Assembly (NCBI GenBank): GCA_036554285.1
Contig: DATBNO010000052.1
Location: forward strand, 1-51,688
DNA length: 51,688 bases
Origin: JADGGM01 sp025449955
Lineage (GTDB): Bacteria; Gemmatimonadota; Gemmatimonadetes; Gemmatimonadales; Gemmatimonadaceae
Reading direction: 5' to 3'
The translations under genes and the position numbers were made by a program. Below the pieces are notes generated by a model, which was not told the origin of the DNA, did no database searches, and worked only from the letters and a program-made list of their open reading frames with translations. Positions 19,877-30,294 of the stretch are shown piece by piece; positions within the stretch are counted from its first letter, which is position 1; each line of letters begins with the position of its first letter.

Positions 19877-21348
19877 GTCTCGCCGGACGCCTGCCTAACG
19901 GAACGGCGGGCCTGTTCGGGCTCGCCGTGGTGTGGCTCGCGGCCACGGCGCACATCGGCAGCCCGGACGTCTACTTCAAGGGTCTCGCCGGTCCGTACGA
20001 GGTCGGCGTCGTAGTCCGGCCTCCCGGCGTCGTGCCCGGCCAGGTCGATGTCGTGGTCCAGGTGAAAGACGCCGTGGATCGCGTGACCGTGCAGCCGGTG
20101 TACTGGGAGACGAGCACCGGCGGCGCGCCCCAACCGGATCTGGCGCAGCCGGTTGCCGGCGAGCCGGGCACCTACGCGACGCGGCTGTGGCTCATGACCA
20201 CGGGCTCGTACAGCATCGCCGTCGCGATCAGGGGTGCGCGCGGGATGGGCGCGGTGAACATCCCCGTGCTGTCGACGGCCACCCGCGAGCTCCCCATGTC
20301 GCGTGCGTTAGGCGCGTGCCTCCTCGTCCTCGGCGCGTTTCTCGTGTTCGGTCTGCTGTCCATCATTGGCGCCGGGTCGCGCGAGGCCACGCTCGACCCC
20401 GGTGCCCCGGTCGACGCGCGGCGCCGCATGCGGGCCCGCGTCGCGATGGGATCCGGCGCGGCGATTTTCGCGCTCGCTCTGTTAGGCGGCAACGCCTGGT
20501 GGCGCTCGTCGGCGCGTGACTACCAGCGCATCATCTATGTGCCGCCCGCCAACACGGCGCGCATCGTCGATTCCGCCGGCCAACGCGTGCTGCACCTCAC
20601 GATCACCGCGCGCGACTGGTTGGACCGCAAGGAGACGCCGCTCGTCCCGGACCACGGGAAGTTGGTACACCTTTTCCTCGTGCGTGCGCCGGGCATGGAC
20701 GCGTTCGCGCATTTGCATCCCGTTACCCGTGACTCGAACGCCTTCCGCGTCGCGGTCCCGCCGCTCCCACCCGGTACCTATCGCCTCTACGCCGACATCG
20801 TGCACCAGAGCGGATTCGCCGAGACGCTCGTCGACACGCTTGCGATTGCGGGCGACGCGCCGGCGTCGTTCGCCCCCACCGATTCCGACGACTCGTGGGT
20901 GACTGCCGGTGCGCGCGGCGACGACACGCGCGTCGCGCTGGCCGACGGATCGACCATGACCTGGGATCGCGGCGACACCGCGATCGTCGCCAATCAGATC
21001 GCGCCGCTCCACTTCACGGTGCGCACTCCCGATGGACGCGCGGCCGTGTTGCAGCCGTACATGGGAATGGCCAGCCACGCGATGATCACTCGCGACGACG
21101 CCAGTGTGTTCGTGCACCTGCATCCAATGGGCACGATCGCGATGGCGGCGCAATCGTTGTTCGACCGTCGGCAGGGAATCGACACGTCCCGCGCGACACC
21201 GAGCACGATGTCGATGCGCGACACGGCGCTGCCGGATACGGTGAGTTTTCCATACGCGTTTCCGAAGCCGGGGCACTATCGGCTCTGGGTGCAGGTGCGC
21301 CGCTCCGGCAAAGTGCTAACCGGAACGTTCGACGCCACCGTGCGATAG
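19873..21348 (+). CDS. Membrane-anchored protein with YtkA/FixH-like domain and paired HLHP motifs
   Basis: A 491-residue protein. It has an N-terminal hydrophobic segment (about 13-30), then an immunoglobulin-like YtkA/FixH-like domain (about 35-130, including GPYEVGVVVRPPGVVPGQVD). Two membrane spans follow near 147-170 and 195-213, then a large periplasmic part. The latter has two similar halves: KLVHLFLVRAPGMDAFAHLHP (around residue 262-282) and a second block with MGMASHAMI and VFVHLHPMGT (around 400-417). Met/His-rich motifs of this kind are common in periplasmic copper-handling proteins, so metal binding is my inference. GTG 19873 overlaps the preceding membrane gene's stop. Confidence 0.8.
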   Translation: MSLAGRLPNGTAGLFGLAVVWLAATAHIGSPDVYFKGLAGPYEVGVVVRPPGVVPGQVDVVVQVKDAVDRVTVQPVYWETSTGGAPQPDLAQPVAGEPGTYATRLWLMTTGSYSIAVAIRGARGMGAVNIPVLSTATRELPMSRALGACLLVLGAFLVFGLLSIIGAGSREATLDPGAPVDARRRMRARVAMGSGAAIFALALLGGNAWWRSSARDYQRIIYVPPANTARIVDSAGQRVLHLTITARDWLDRKETPLVPDHGKLVHLFLVRAPGMDAFAHLHPVTRDSNAFRVAVPPLPPGTYRLYADIVHQSGFAETLVDTLAIAGDAPASFAPTDSDDSWVTAGARGDDTRVALADGSTMTWDRGDTAIVANQIAPLHFTVRTPDGRAAVLQPYMGMASHAMITRDDASVFVHLHPMGTIAMAAQSLFDRRQGIDTSRATPSTMSMRDTALPDTVSFPYAFPKPGHYRLWVQVRRSGKVLTGTFDATVR

Positions 21349-21349
21349 G

Positions 21350-21369
21350 CCGCTCCACTTCGCGAGCGG
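21350..21369 (+). other. Small hairpin after the HLHP gene
   Basis: CCGCTC (21350-21355) and GAGCGG (21364-21369) can form a 6-bp stem with an 8-base loop immediately after the stop. A second stem CGACTT-TGAT-AAGTCG lies at 21397-21412. Neither has a T-run. The rest of the 150-base spacer holds no feature I can support except the AT-rich patch just before ugd. Confidence 0.35.
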
Positions 21370-21486
21370 TCGTGAGCGGGCTCGTGTGCGCCATCGCGAC
21401 TTTGATAAGTCGACGCGCATTGCCCGGCTCCCCGATGCCCGATAAGTTCAAGGGCTGGCGGCATATCGGCCAACAACCGAACTCAA

Positions 21487-21492
21487 CAATAT
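21487..21492 (+). promoter_or_regulatory. Candidate -10 box giving a leaderless ugd transcript
   Basis: CAATAT (21487-21492) ends 6 bases before the ugd GTG. No Shine-Dalgarno-like purine run lies between. If real, transcription would start at or next to the start codon. No convincing -35 is visible. Confidence 0.25.
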
Positions 21493-21498
21493 CCCATC

Positions 21499-22806
21499 GT
21501 GCGGATTACAGTCGTCGGGACGGGCTATGTCGGTCTCGTAGTGGGCGCTTGTCTGGCAGAGACGGGTAGCGACGTCGTTTGCGCGGACATCGACGAGCAC
21601 AAGATCAACGGCCTCAAGCAAAACGTGCTGCCGATCTACGAGCCTGGTCTCGAGGATCTGGTCGAGCGCAACCAACAGCAGAAGCGGCTCACCTTCACCA
21701 CGGATGTTGGCAGCGCCGTCAAGAACGCCGAAGTGGTCTTCATCGCCGTGGGCACGCCGCCGGACGAAGACGGATCCGCCGACCTGCGACATGTGCTCAG
21801 CGTTGCCGATGTGATCGGCCGCAACATGTCGCGCGAAATGGTGATCATCACCAAGTCGACGGTGCCCGTGGGCACGGCGCGTAAGGTGGCCGACGCCGTC
21901 GGCAAGAACGCGAAGTTCCCGTTCCACATGTGCAGCAATCCCGAATTCCTCAAAGAGGGCGCCGCCGTCGAAGACTTCATGCGGCCGGACCGCGTGGTGC
22001 TCGGCGTGGACAGCGACTACTCGCGATCCGTGATGGCCGAGCTGTACGCGCCGTTCGTGCGGACCGGGAAGCCGATTCTGTTCATGGACATTCCATCCGC
22101 CGAGCTGACGAAGTACGCCGCCAACGGCATGCTTGCCACGCGCATCTCGTTCATGAACGAGATCGCGAATCTGTGCGAAAAGGTCGGCGCGAACGTGGAC
22201 AACGTGCGGAAGGGCATTGGCAGCGACGTCCGCATTGGACCGTCGTTCCTCTTCCCCGGTCCTGGCTACGGCGGCTCGTGCTTCCCGAAGGACGTCAAGG
22301 CGCTGCTGCGCACGGCGCAGGAGAACAAGGCGTCGCTCAAGGTGCTCGATGCGGTCGAGCAAGCCAACGAGCGGCAAAAGCATCGCTTGTTCGACAAGCT
22401 CTCGTCGGTGATGCCGGACGGCATGCGCGGCTGTCGCATCGCGGTGTGGGGTCTGGCATTCAAGCCGCAGACGGATGACATGCGCGAATCGCCCGCGCTC
22501 ACACTCATCGAATCGCTGCTCGAGGCCGGGGCCACGGTGGTGGCGCACGATCCCGTCGCCATGCCCGAAGCGCGCCGTCGGTTAGGCGACCGGATCGCGT
22601 ACACCGAATCGAACTACGACGCGCTCACGGGCGCCGATGCGTTGGTCGTGGTCACCGACTGGAATCAGTTCCGCCATCCGGACTTCGAACGCATCAAGTC
22701 GTCGCTCAAGCGTCCCATCGTGATCGACGGCCGCAACCTGTACCACCCCGACAAGATGGCGGCGTTAGGCTTCACGTATCGCTCGATCGGACGCGGCCGC
22801 GAATGA
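21499..22806 (+). CDS. ugd: UDP-glucose 6-dehydrogenase
   Basis: Oxidises UDP-glucose twice with NAD+ to UDP-glucuronate. The 435-residue length is normal. The N-terminal Rossmann loop is VVGTGYVGLVVGACLAE. The central domain has STVPVGTARKV and SNPEFLKEGAAVEDF. The catalytic Cys261 sits in GYGGSCFPKDV. The C-terminal UDP-binding domain includes AVWGLAFKPQTDDMRESPAL. Its product is the substrate of the next two genes, forming a UDP-GlcA branch. The stop overlaps the next ATG (ATGA). The start is GTG at 21499. Confidence 0.97.
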   Translation: MRITVVGTGYVGLVVGACLAETGSDVVCADIDEHKINGLKQNVLPIYEPGLEDLVERNQQQKRLTFTTDVGSAVKNAEVVFIAVGTPPDEDGSADLRHVLSVADVIGRNMSREMVIITKSTVPVGTARKVADAVGKNAKFPFHMCSNPEFLKEGAAVEDFMRPDRVVLGVDSDYSRSVMAELYAPFVRTGKPILFMDIPSAELTKYAANGMLATRISFMNEIANLCEKVGANVDNVRKGIGSDVRIGPSFLFPGPGYGGSCFPKDVKALLRTAQENKASLKVLDAVEQANERQKHRLFDKLSSVMPDGMRGCRIAVWGLAFKPQTDDMRESPALTLIESLLEAGATVVAHDPVAMPEARRRLGDRIAYTESNYDALTGADALVVVTDWNQFRHPDFERIKSSLKRPIVIDGRNLYHPDKMAALGFTYRSIGRGRE

Positions 22807-23756
22807 GAGTCCTCATCACGGGCGCCGCGGGGTTCCTCGGCTCGCACCTGTGCGACCGCTTTCTGGCCGACGGGCACCAAGTGGTCGGGCTCGACAACTT
22901 CATCACCGGCCACGCCGACAACATTGCGCACCTCATCGGCCAGCCGGACTTCGAGTTCGTCCGCCACAACATCTCGACGTACACGTACGTCGCCGGCCCG
23001 CTCGACGGCGTGCTGCACTTCGCGTCGCCGGCCAGCCCGATCGACTACCTCGAGCACCCGATCCCAACGCTCAAGGTCGGTGCGTTAGGCACGCACAACG
23101 CGTTGGGCTTGGCGTTGGCCAAGCGCGCCCGGTTCTTCCTCGCGTCGACGTCCGAGGTGTACGGCGATCCGCTCGTGCACCCGCAGCCCGAGTCGTATTG
23201 GGGGAACGTGAATCCCGTGGGGCCGCGCGGCGTGTACGACGAGGCGAAGCGCTTCGCCGAAGCGATGACGATGGCCTATCACCGGTACCACGGGCTCGAC
23301 ACCCGCGTCGTCCGGATCTTCAACACATACGGCCCGCGCATGCGCCCGCGGGACGGACGCGTGGTGTCCAACTTCATCGTGCAGGCGCTGGCCGGCGAGC
23401 CGATCACGATCTACGGCGATGGGTCGCAAACCCGCAGCTTCTGCTACGTGTCCGATGAGGTGGAAGGCATCTACCGCCTCTTCACGAGCGGCGACAACGA
23501 CCCGATGAACATCGGCAATCCCACCGAGTACACGGTCAAGCAGCTGGCCGAGGTCGTGCTCGATCTGACGGGCGCCAAGGTGCCGATCGAGATGCGTCCG
23601 CTGCCCGTGGACGATCCCAAGGTGCGCAAGCCGGACATCACGCGCGCCCGGTCCATGCTCCAATGGGAACCGGCCGTCGCGCTGCGCGACGGCGTCGCGC
23701 GCACCATCGAATACTTCCGCTCGCTCGGCCCCGAGCGGTTAGGCGCGCGTGGCTGA
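22803..23756 (+). CDS. uxs: UDP-glucuronate decarboxylase (UDP-xylose synthase)
   Basis: A 317-residue extended SDR that converts UDP-glucuronate to UDP-xylose. UXS hallmarks are clear: ITGAAGFLGSHLCDRFLADG, the substrate motif LHFASPASPIDYLEHPI, STSEVYGDPLVHPQPESYWG, YDEAKRFAEA (YxxxK), and RIFNTYGPRMRPRDGRVVSN. It overlaps ugd by 4 bases and the next epimerase by 8. The whole protein is catalytic domain, without the membrane anchor of eukaryotic forms. Confidence 0.94.
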   Translation: MRVLITGAAGFLGSHLCDRFLADGHQVVGLDNFITGHADNIAHLIGQPDFEFVRHNISTYTYVAGPLDGVLHFASPASPIDYLEHPIPTLKVGALGTHNALGLALAKRARFFLASTSEVYGDPLVHPQPESYWGNVNPVGPRGVYDEAKRFAEAMTMAYHRYHGLDTRVVRIFNTYGPRMRPRDGRVVSNFIVQALAGEPITIYGDGSQTRSFCYVSDEVEGIYRLFTSGDNDPMNIGNPTEYTVKQLAEVVLDLTGAKVPIEMRPLPVDDPKVRKPDITRARSMLQWEPAVALRDGVARTIEYFRSLGPERLGARG

Positions 23757-24741
23757 GCGGGTCCTGGTCACCGGTGCGGCAGGGTTCATCGGCTCGCACG
23801 TGGTCGATGCCCTGCTGGCGCGCGGCGACCGTGTGTTAGGCGTCGACAATTTCGACGACTTCTACGACCCGGCCCTCAAGCGGGCCAACATCGACGCGGC
23901 GTGCGCCTCGAGCGCGTTCACGTTACACGACGCCGACGTTCGCGACGCAACGGCCATGGCGCGTGCGATGCGCGCGATTGAGCCCGACGTGGTCGTGCAC
24001 CTGGCGGCCCGCGCCGGCGTGCGCCCATCGATTGCGGCGCCGGCGCTGTATGCCGACGTCAACGTGCGTGGCACCGCGGTGGTGCTCGAAGCCGCGCGCG
24101 CCGCGGGCATTCGTCGCGCGGTGGTTGCGTCGAGCTCGTCCGTGTACGGCAACGCCAGCCAGGTCCCATTCTCCGAGTCCGATGCCGCGATCCAGCCTGT
24201 GAGTCCGTATGCGGCGACCAAGCGCTCCGCCGAGCTCGTGTGCGAGACGTTCGCCGAGCTCGAGCCGCGGATCCGCATCGTGTCGCTACGGTTTTTCACG
24301 GTATACGGACCGCGGCAGCGTCCCGACCTGGCCATACGCAAGTTCGCGTCGCTCATCTCGAGCGGCCGCCCCATTCCGGTATTCGGCGACGGATCATCGT
24401 CGCGCGACTACACGTACGTCTCGGACACCGTCCAGGGCGTGCTCGCGGCCATCGATCGGACGCGCGCCCCCGAAGTGCGGCACGAGCTGTACAACCTCGG
24501 CGAATCGCAAACGACGACGTTGTCGCAACTGATCTCGCTGCTCGAGCAGGCGCTCGGATGCGCCGCGATCATCGAGCGCCTGCCGCCGCAGCCGGGTGAT
24601 GTTCTGTGCACCTTTGCCGATATTTCGCGTGCCCGAGAGGCGCTCGGCTATGCGCCGAGCGTGCCCATCCAGGATGGCATCCCTCGCTTCGTCGCGTGGT
24701 TTCGCGACAACGCGGGGCAGGGCACGCCCGCTCTCCGGTGA
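23749..24741 (+). CDS. UDP-glucuronate 4-epimerase-like SDR
   Basis: A 330-residue extended SDR. The NAD loop is VTGAAGFIGSHVVDALLARG. The motif DNFDDFYDPALKRANI is typical of UDP-glucuronate 4-epimerases (LspL/CapI/UGAE). Catalytic SSSSVYGN and YAATKRSAEL are intact, and RFFTVYGPRQRPDLAIRKF is family-like. Placement after ugd supports conversion of UDP-GlcA to UDP-GalA. A UDP-glucose 4-epimerase is the main alternative. GTG 23749 overlaps the upstream gene by 8 bases. Confidence 0.85.
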   Translation: MAERVLVTGAAGFIGSHVVDALLARGDRVLGVDNFDDFYDPALKRANIDAACASSAFTLHDADVRDATAMARAMRAIEPDVVVHLAARAGVRPSIAAPALYADVNVRGTAVVLEAARAAGIRRAVVASSSSVYGNASQVPFSESDAAIQPVSPYAATKRSAELVCETFAELEPRIRIVSLRFFTVYGPRQRPDLAIRKFASLISSGRPIPVFGDGSSSRDYTYVSDTVQGVLAAIDRTRAPEVRHELYNLGESQTTTLSQLISLLEQALGCAAIIERLPPQPGDVLCTFADISRAREALGYAPSVPIQDGIPRFVAWFRDNAGQGTPALR

Positions 24742-24775
24742 ACCGTCTCCCTGAATCCGGGTATCACCCGCCGTC

Positions 24776-25555
24776 ATGCTTGTGAACGCGCTACGCCGCA
24801 CGCTTCCGGTCCTCGCCCTCGCGGGACTCGCCGCCTGTCACAGGCATCCATTCATCCCGTCGAGCTTCGCCTCCAAGGCAGAGCTGTTTCAGGCGTCGTT
24901 GCAGCAACTGAAGCAGCATCACTGGGGCAACGCGCAAAACGGGTTCGAGAAGCTGACCACCGATCTGCCGGCCCGCGATCCAATGTTGCCGTCGGCGTTC
25001 TACTACTTGGGCGAAGCGCACGCCGGCCAGCGAGAGTACATCCTCGCGGCGCAGGCGTACTCGCGCGTCCCGGAGAGCTTCCCCGAGGACAGCCTGGCCG
25101 GCCCGGCGACGTTCCAGACAGGCATGTCGTATTCGAGCCTCTGGCGCAAGCCGTCGCTCGATCCGGACTACGGCGAGACGGCGATCAGCACGCTGCAGAG
25201 CTTCATCGCGGCGTACCCGGATTCGCCGCTCAAGCCGCGCGCCCAACAAGAGATCGACAAGCTAACGGAATGGCTGGCGATCAAGAATTTCGACACCGGC
25301 ATGTTTTACTTCCGTCGTAAGGCATACGATCCGGCGATCATTTATTTCAACGACGTCGTGCGCTTGTACCCGACCACGCGGCATGCGAAACTCGCGTTGA
25401 TCCAGCTCGTGAAGTCGTACCGGCAGATCAAGTATCCCGAGGAAATCGCCGAAACGTGCGCCACGCTCTACCAGAAGTATCCGGGCGACAATGAGGTGAA
25501 GTCCACGTGCGGGCCTCCACCGCCGGCGACGACGACGGCCACGCCGAAGCCCTGA
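24776..25555 (+). CDS. bamD: BamD-like outer-membrane assembly lipoprotein
   Basis: A 259-residue lipoprotein with lipobox LAGLAAC (lipidated Cys21). It carries about five TPR-like repeats (SAFYYLGEAHAGQREYILAA, AKLALIQLVKSYRQIKY). The spacing of LFQASLQQLKQHHWGNAQNG and FKxY-like units matches the BamD/ComL (YfiO) family. BamD is the essential partner of BamA in inserting beta-barrels into the outer membrane, and would serve LptD and the Wzi-like barrel in this window. The C-terminal tail is Pro/Thr-rich. The stop lies 5 bases before nadD. Confidence 0.85.
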   Translation: MLVNALRRTLPVLALAGLAACHRHPFIPSSFASKAELFQASLQQLKQHHWGNAQNGFEKLTTDLPARDPMLPSAFYYLGEAHAGQREYILAAQAYSRVPESFPEDSLAGPATFQTGMSYSSLWRKPSLDPDYGETAISTLQSFIAAYPDSPLKPRAQQEIDKLTEWLAIKNFDTGMFYFRRKAYDPAIIYFNDVVRLYPTTRHAKLALIQLVKSYRQIKYPEEIAETCATLYQKYPGDNEVKSTCGPPPPATTTATPKP

Positions 25556-25560
25556 CCACG

Positions 25561-26139
25561 GTGCGACTGGGGCTCTTCGGCGGGACGTTCGATCCGCCCC
25601 ACGTTGGGCATCTCCTTGGCGCGAGCGACGCGTTCGACAGGCTGCACTTGGACCGGGTGATATTCATTCCCGCGGCGAGCCAGCCGTTCAAGCAAGGAGC
25701 GGTCACGGCATCCACGGCGGACCGGCTCGCGATGCTGCGGTTGTCCGTGGGCAGCGATCCTCGCTTCGCCGTCGATTCGATCGAAATCGATCGGGGCGGG
25801 TTATCTTACACGGTTGACACGTTGGACGCCTTGGCGGCGCGCGATCCAGAGTCGGAGCGCTTCCTGTTGATCGGCGAAGATCTGGCCGAGCAGGTCGCGA
25901 CGTGGCGGCAGGCCGAGCGCATCGCTGATTTGGCGACCATCGTCGTGTTGGTGCGCGGCGACGACGTGGGGACAGGAAGCGGCGGTCGTTCGACGCTGCC
26001 CTTGTCCCGCATTGCAACGCGTCGCGTGGATGTATCGTCGAGCGAGATTCGCGCGCGCGTACGGGCCGGGTTGCCGCTCACGGGATTCGTGACCGAAGCC
26101 GTCGCCGACTACATTCGGTCGGCGTCGCTGTACCGATAG
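25561..26139 (+). CDS. nadD: Nicotinate-nucleotide adenylyltransferase
   Basis: Adenylates nicotinate mononucleotide to deamido-NAD. The 192-residue nucleotidyltransferase starts VRLGLFGGTFDPPHVGHLLG with the GGTFDPxHxGH signature. The second motif is SSSEIRARVRAGLPLTGFV (SSTxIR type). GTG 25561 places the signature at the usual distance from the N-terminus. An in-frame GTG at 25507 would overlap bamD by 49 bases and add an unconserved tail. It precedes secA by 10 bases. Confidence 0.94.
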   Translation: MRLGLFGGTFDPPHVGHLLGASDAFDRLHLDRVIFIPAASQPFKQGAVTASTADRLAMLRLSVGSDPRFAVDSIEIDRGGLSYTVDTLDALAARDPESERFLLIGEDLAEQVATWRQAERIADLATIVVLVRGDDVGTGSGGRSTLPLSRIATRRVDVSSSEIRARVRAGLPLTGFVTEAVADYIRSASLYR

Positions 26140-26149
26140 AGGACCATCC

Positions 26150-29452
<3,303 letters not shown>

Positions 29453-29460
29453 ACGCCGTC

Positions 29461-29472
29461 GAACGATCGTTC
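29461..29472. other. Perfect 12-base palindrome after secA
   Basis: GAACGATCGTTC reads the same on both strands and lies 8 bases after the secA stop in a 128-base spacer. It could be a protein-binding operator or a chance palindrome. No T-run follows it. Confidence 0.3.
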
Positions 29473-29580
29473 TAACGACCGGCGAATCGCCGCGATCCTT
29501 GGGTCCGCCTCGCAATGCTTGGATGCGGGCCCAACGTCGTTCTGGCGACACCATGCACGCTCCCCGTTGGAGGTCCGCGC

Positions 29581-30294
29581 ATGTCCGAGGCGCCTGGCCC
29601 GGCACTGGGCAAAACGTTAAGTATTAGAGAACTGCCCCGCACTGAACGCCCGCGCGAGCGTCTCAAACAACTCGGCGCGCGAGCGCTCAACGTGAGCGAG
29701 TTGCTCGCGATCGTGTTGGGCACGGGCGCCGGCGGGCGATCGACGCTGACGCTGGCGCAAGATATTCTGGCACAGGTAGACGGCTCACTCAGGCGCATCG
29801 CGGCGCAACCGGTGGCGACGCTGAGGGCGGGTCGCGGCATAGGACCTGCCCGCGCAATCGTGATTCACGCTGCGCTGGAGTTGGGGCGCCGCATGGCCGA
29901 CGAGGAACGCGAAGAAGGCGTGCCCATGCGATCGCCGCGAGACGTGTTCGGCGTGTTCGCCGGACGGCTCCAGGATCTGCCGGTCGAAGAGTTCCACGTC
30001 GCCGTGCTCGATGCCCAGCACCGCCTCGAGCGCGATGTCACGGTGACACGCGGCATTTTGAACTCGTCGCTCGTTCATCCGCGCGAAGTGTTCAGGGAAG
30101 CGATCGCGGAACGTGCGGCGGCAATCATTCTGGTGCACAACCATCCGAGCGGCGACCCGTCTCCCTCGGTCGATGACCGGGTCGTCACGGAGCAGCTCGT
30201 GTCGGCGGGACGTTTGTTGGACATTCCGGTTCACGACCACGTCATCATCGGTCGCGGACGATATGTGAGCTTCGCGGAGACTGGCTTGCTGTGA
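29581..30294 (+). CDS. radC: RadC-family JAB1/MPN domain protein
   Basis: A 237-residue protein of the RadC (UPF0758) family. The helix-hairpin-helix-like N-terminal domain (about 15-110) contains RERLKQLGARALNVSELLAI and GRGIGPARA. The metalloprotease-like JAMM motif is intact: HNHPSGDPSPSVDD with His186 and His188. Its biochemical role remains poorly defined; the historical DNA-repair link is disputed. A strong Shine-Dalgarno GGAGG at 29569-29573 fixes the start at ATG 29581, not at the in-frame upstream TTG 29515. Coupled to rel by GTGA. Confidence 0.93.
   Translation: MSEAPGPALGKTLSIRELPRTERPRERLKQLGARALNVSELLAIVLGTGAGGRSTLTLAQDILAQVDGSLRRIAAQPVATLRAGRGIGPARAIVIHAALELGRRMADEEREEGVPMRSPRDVFGVFAGRLQDLPVEEFHVAVLDAQHRLERDVTVTRGILNSSLVHPREVFREAIAERAAAIILVHNHPSGDPSPSVDDRVVTEQLVSAGRLLDIPVHDHVIIGRGRYVSFAETGLL

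Noticed and set aside
29515..29580. Longer radC start at TTG 29515
   Set aside because: GGAGG at 29569-29573 is ideally placed for ATG 29581, and the extra 22 residues look unconserved.
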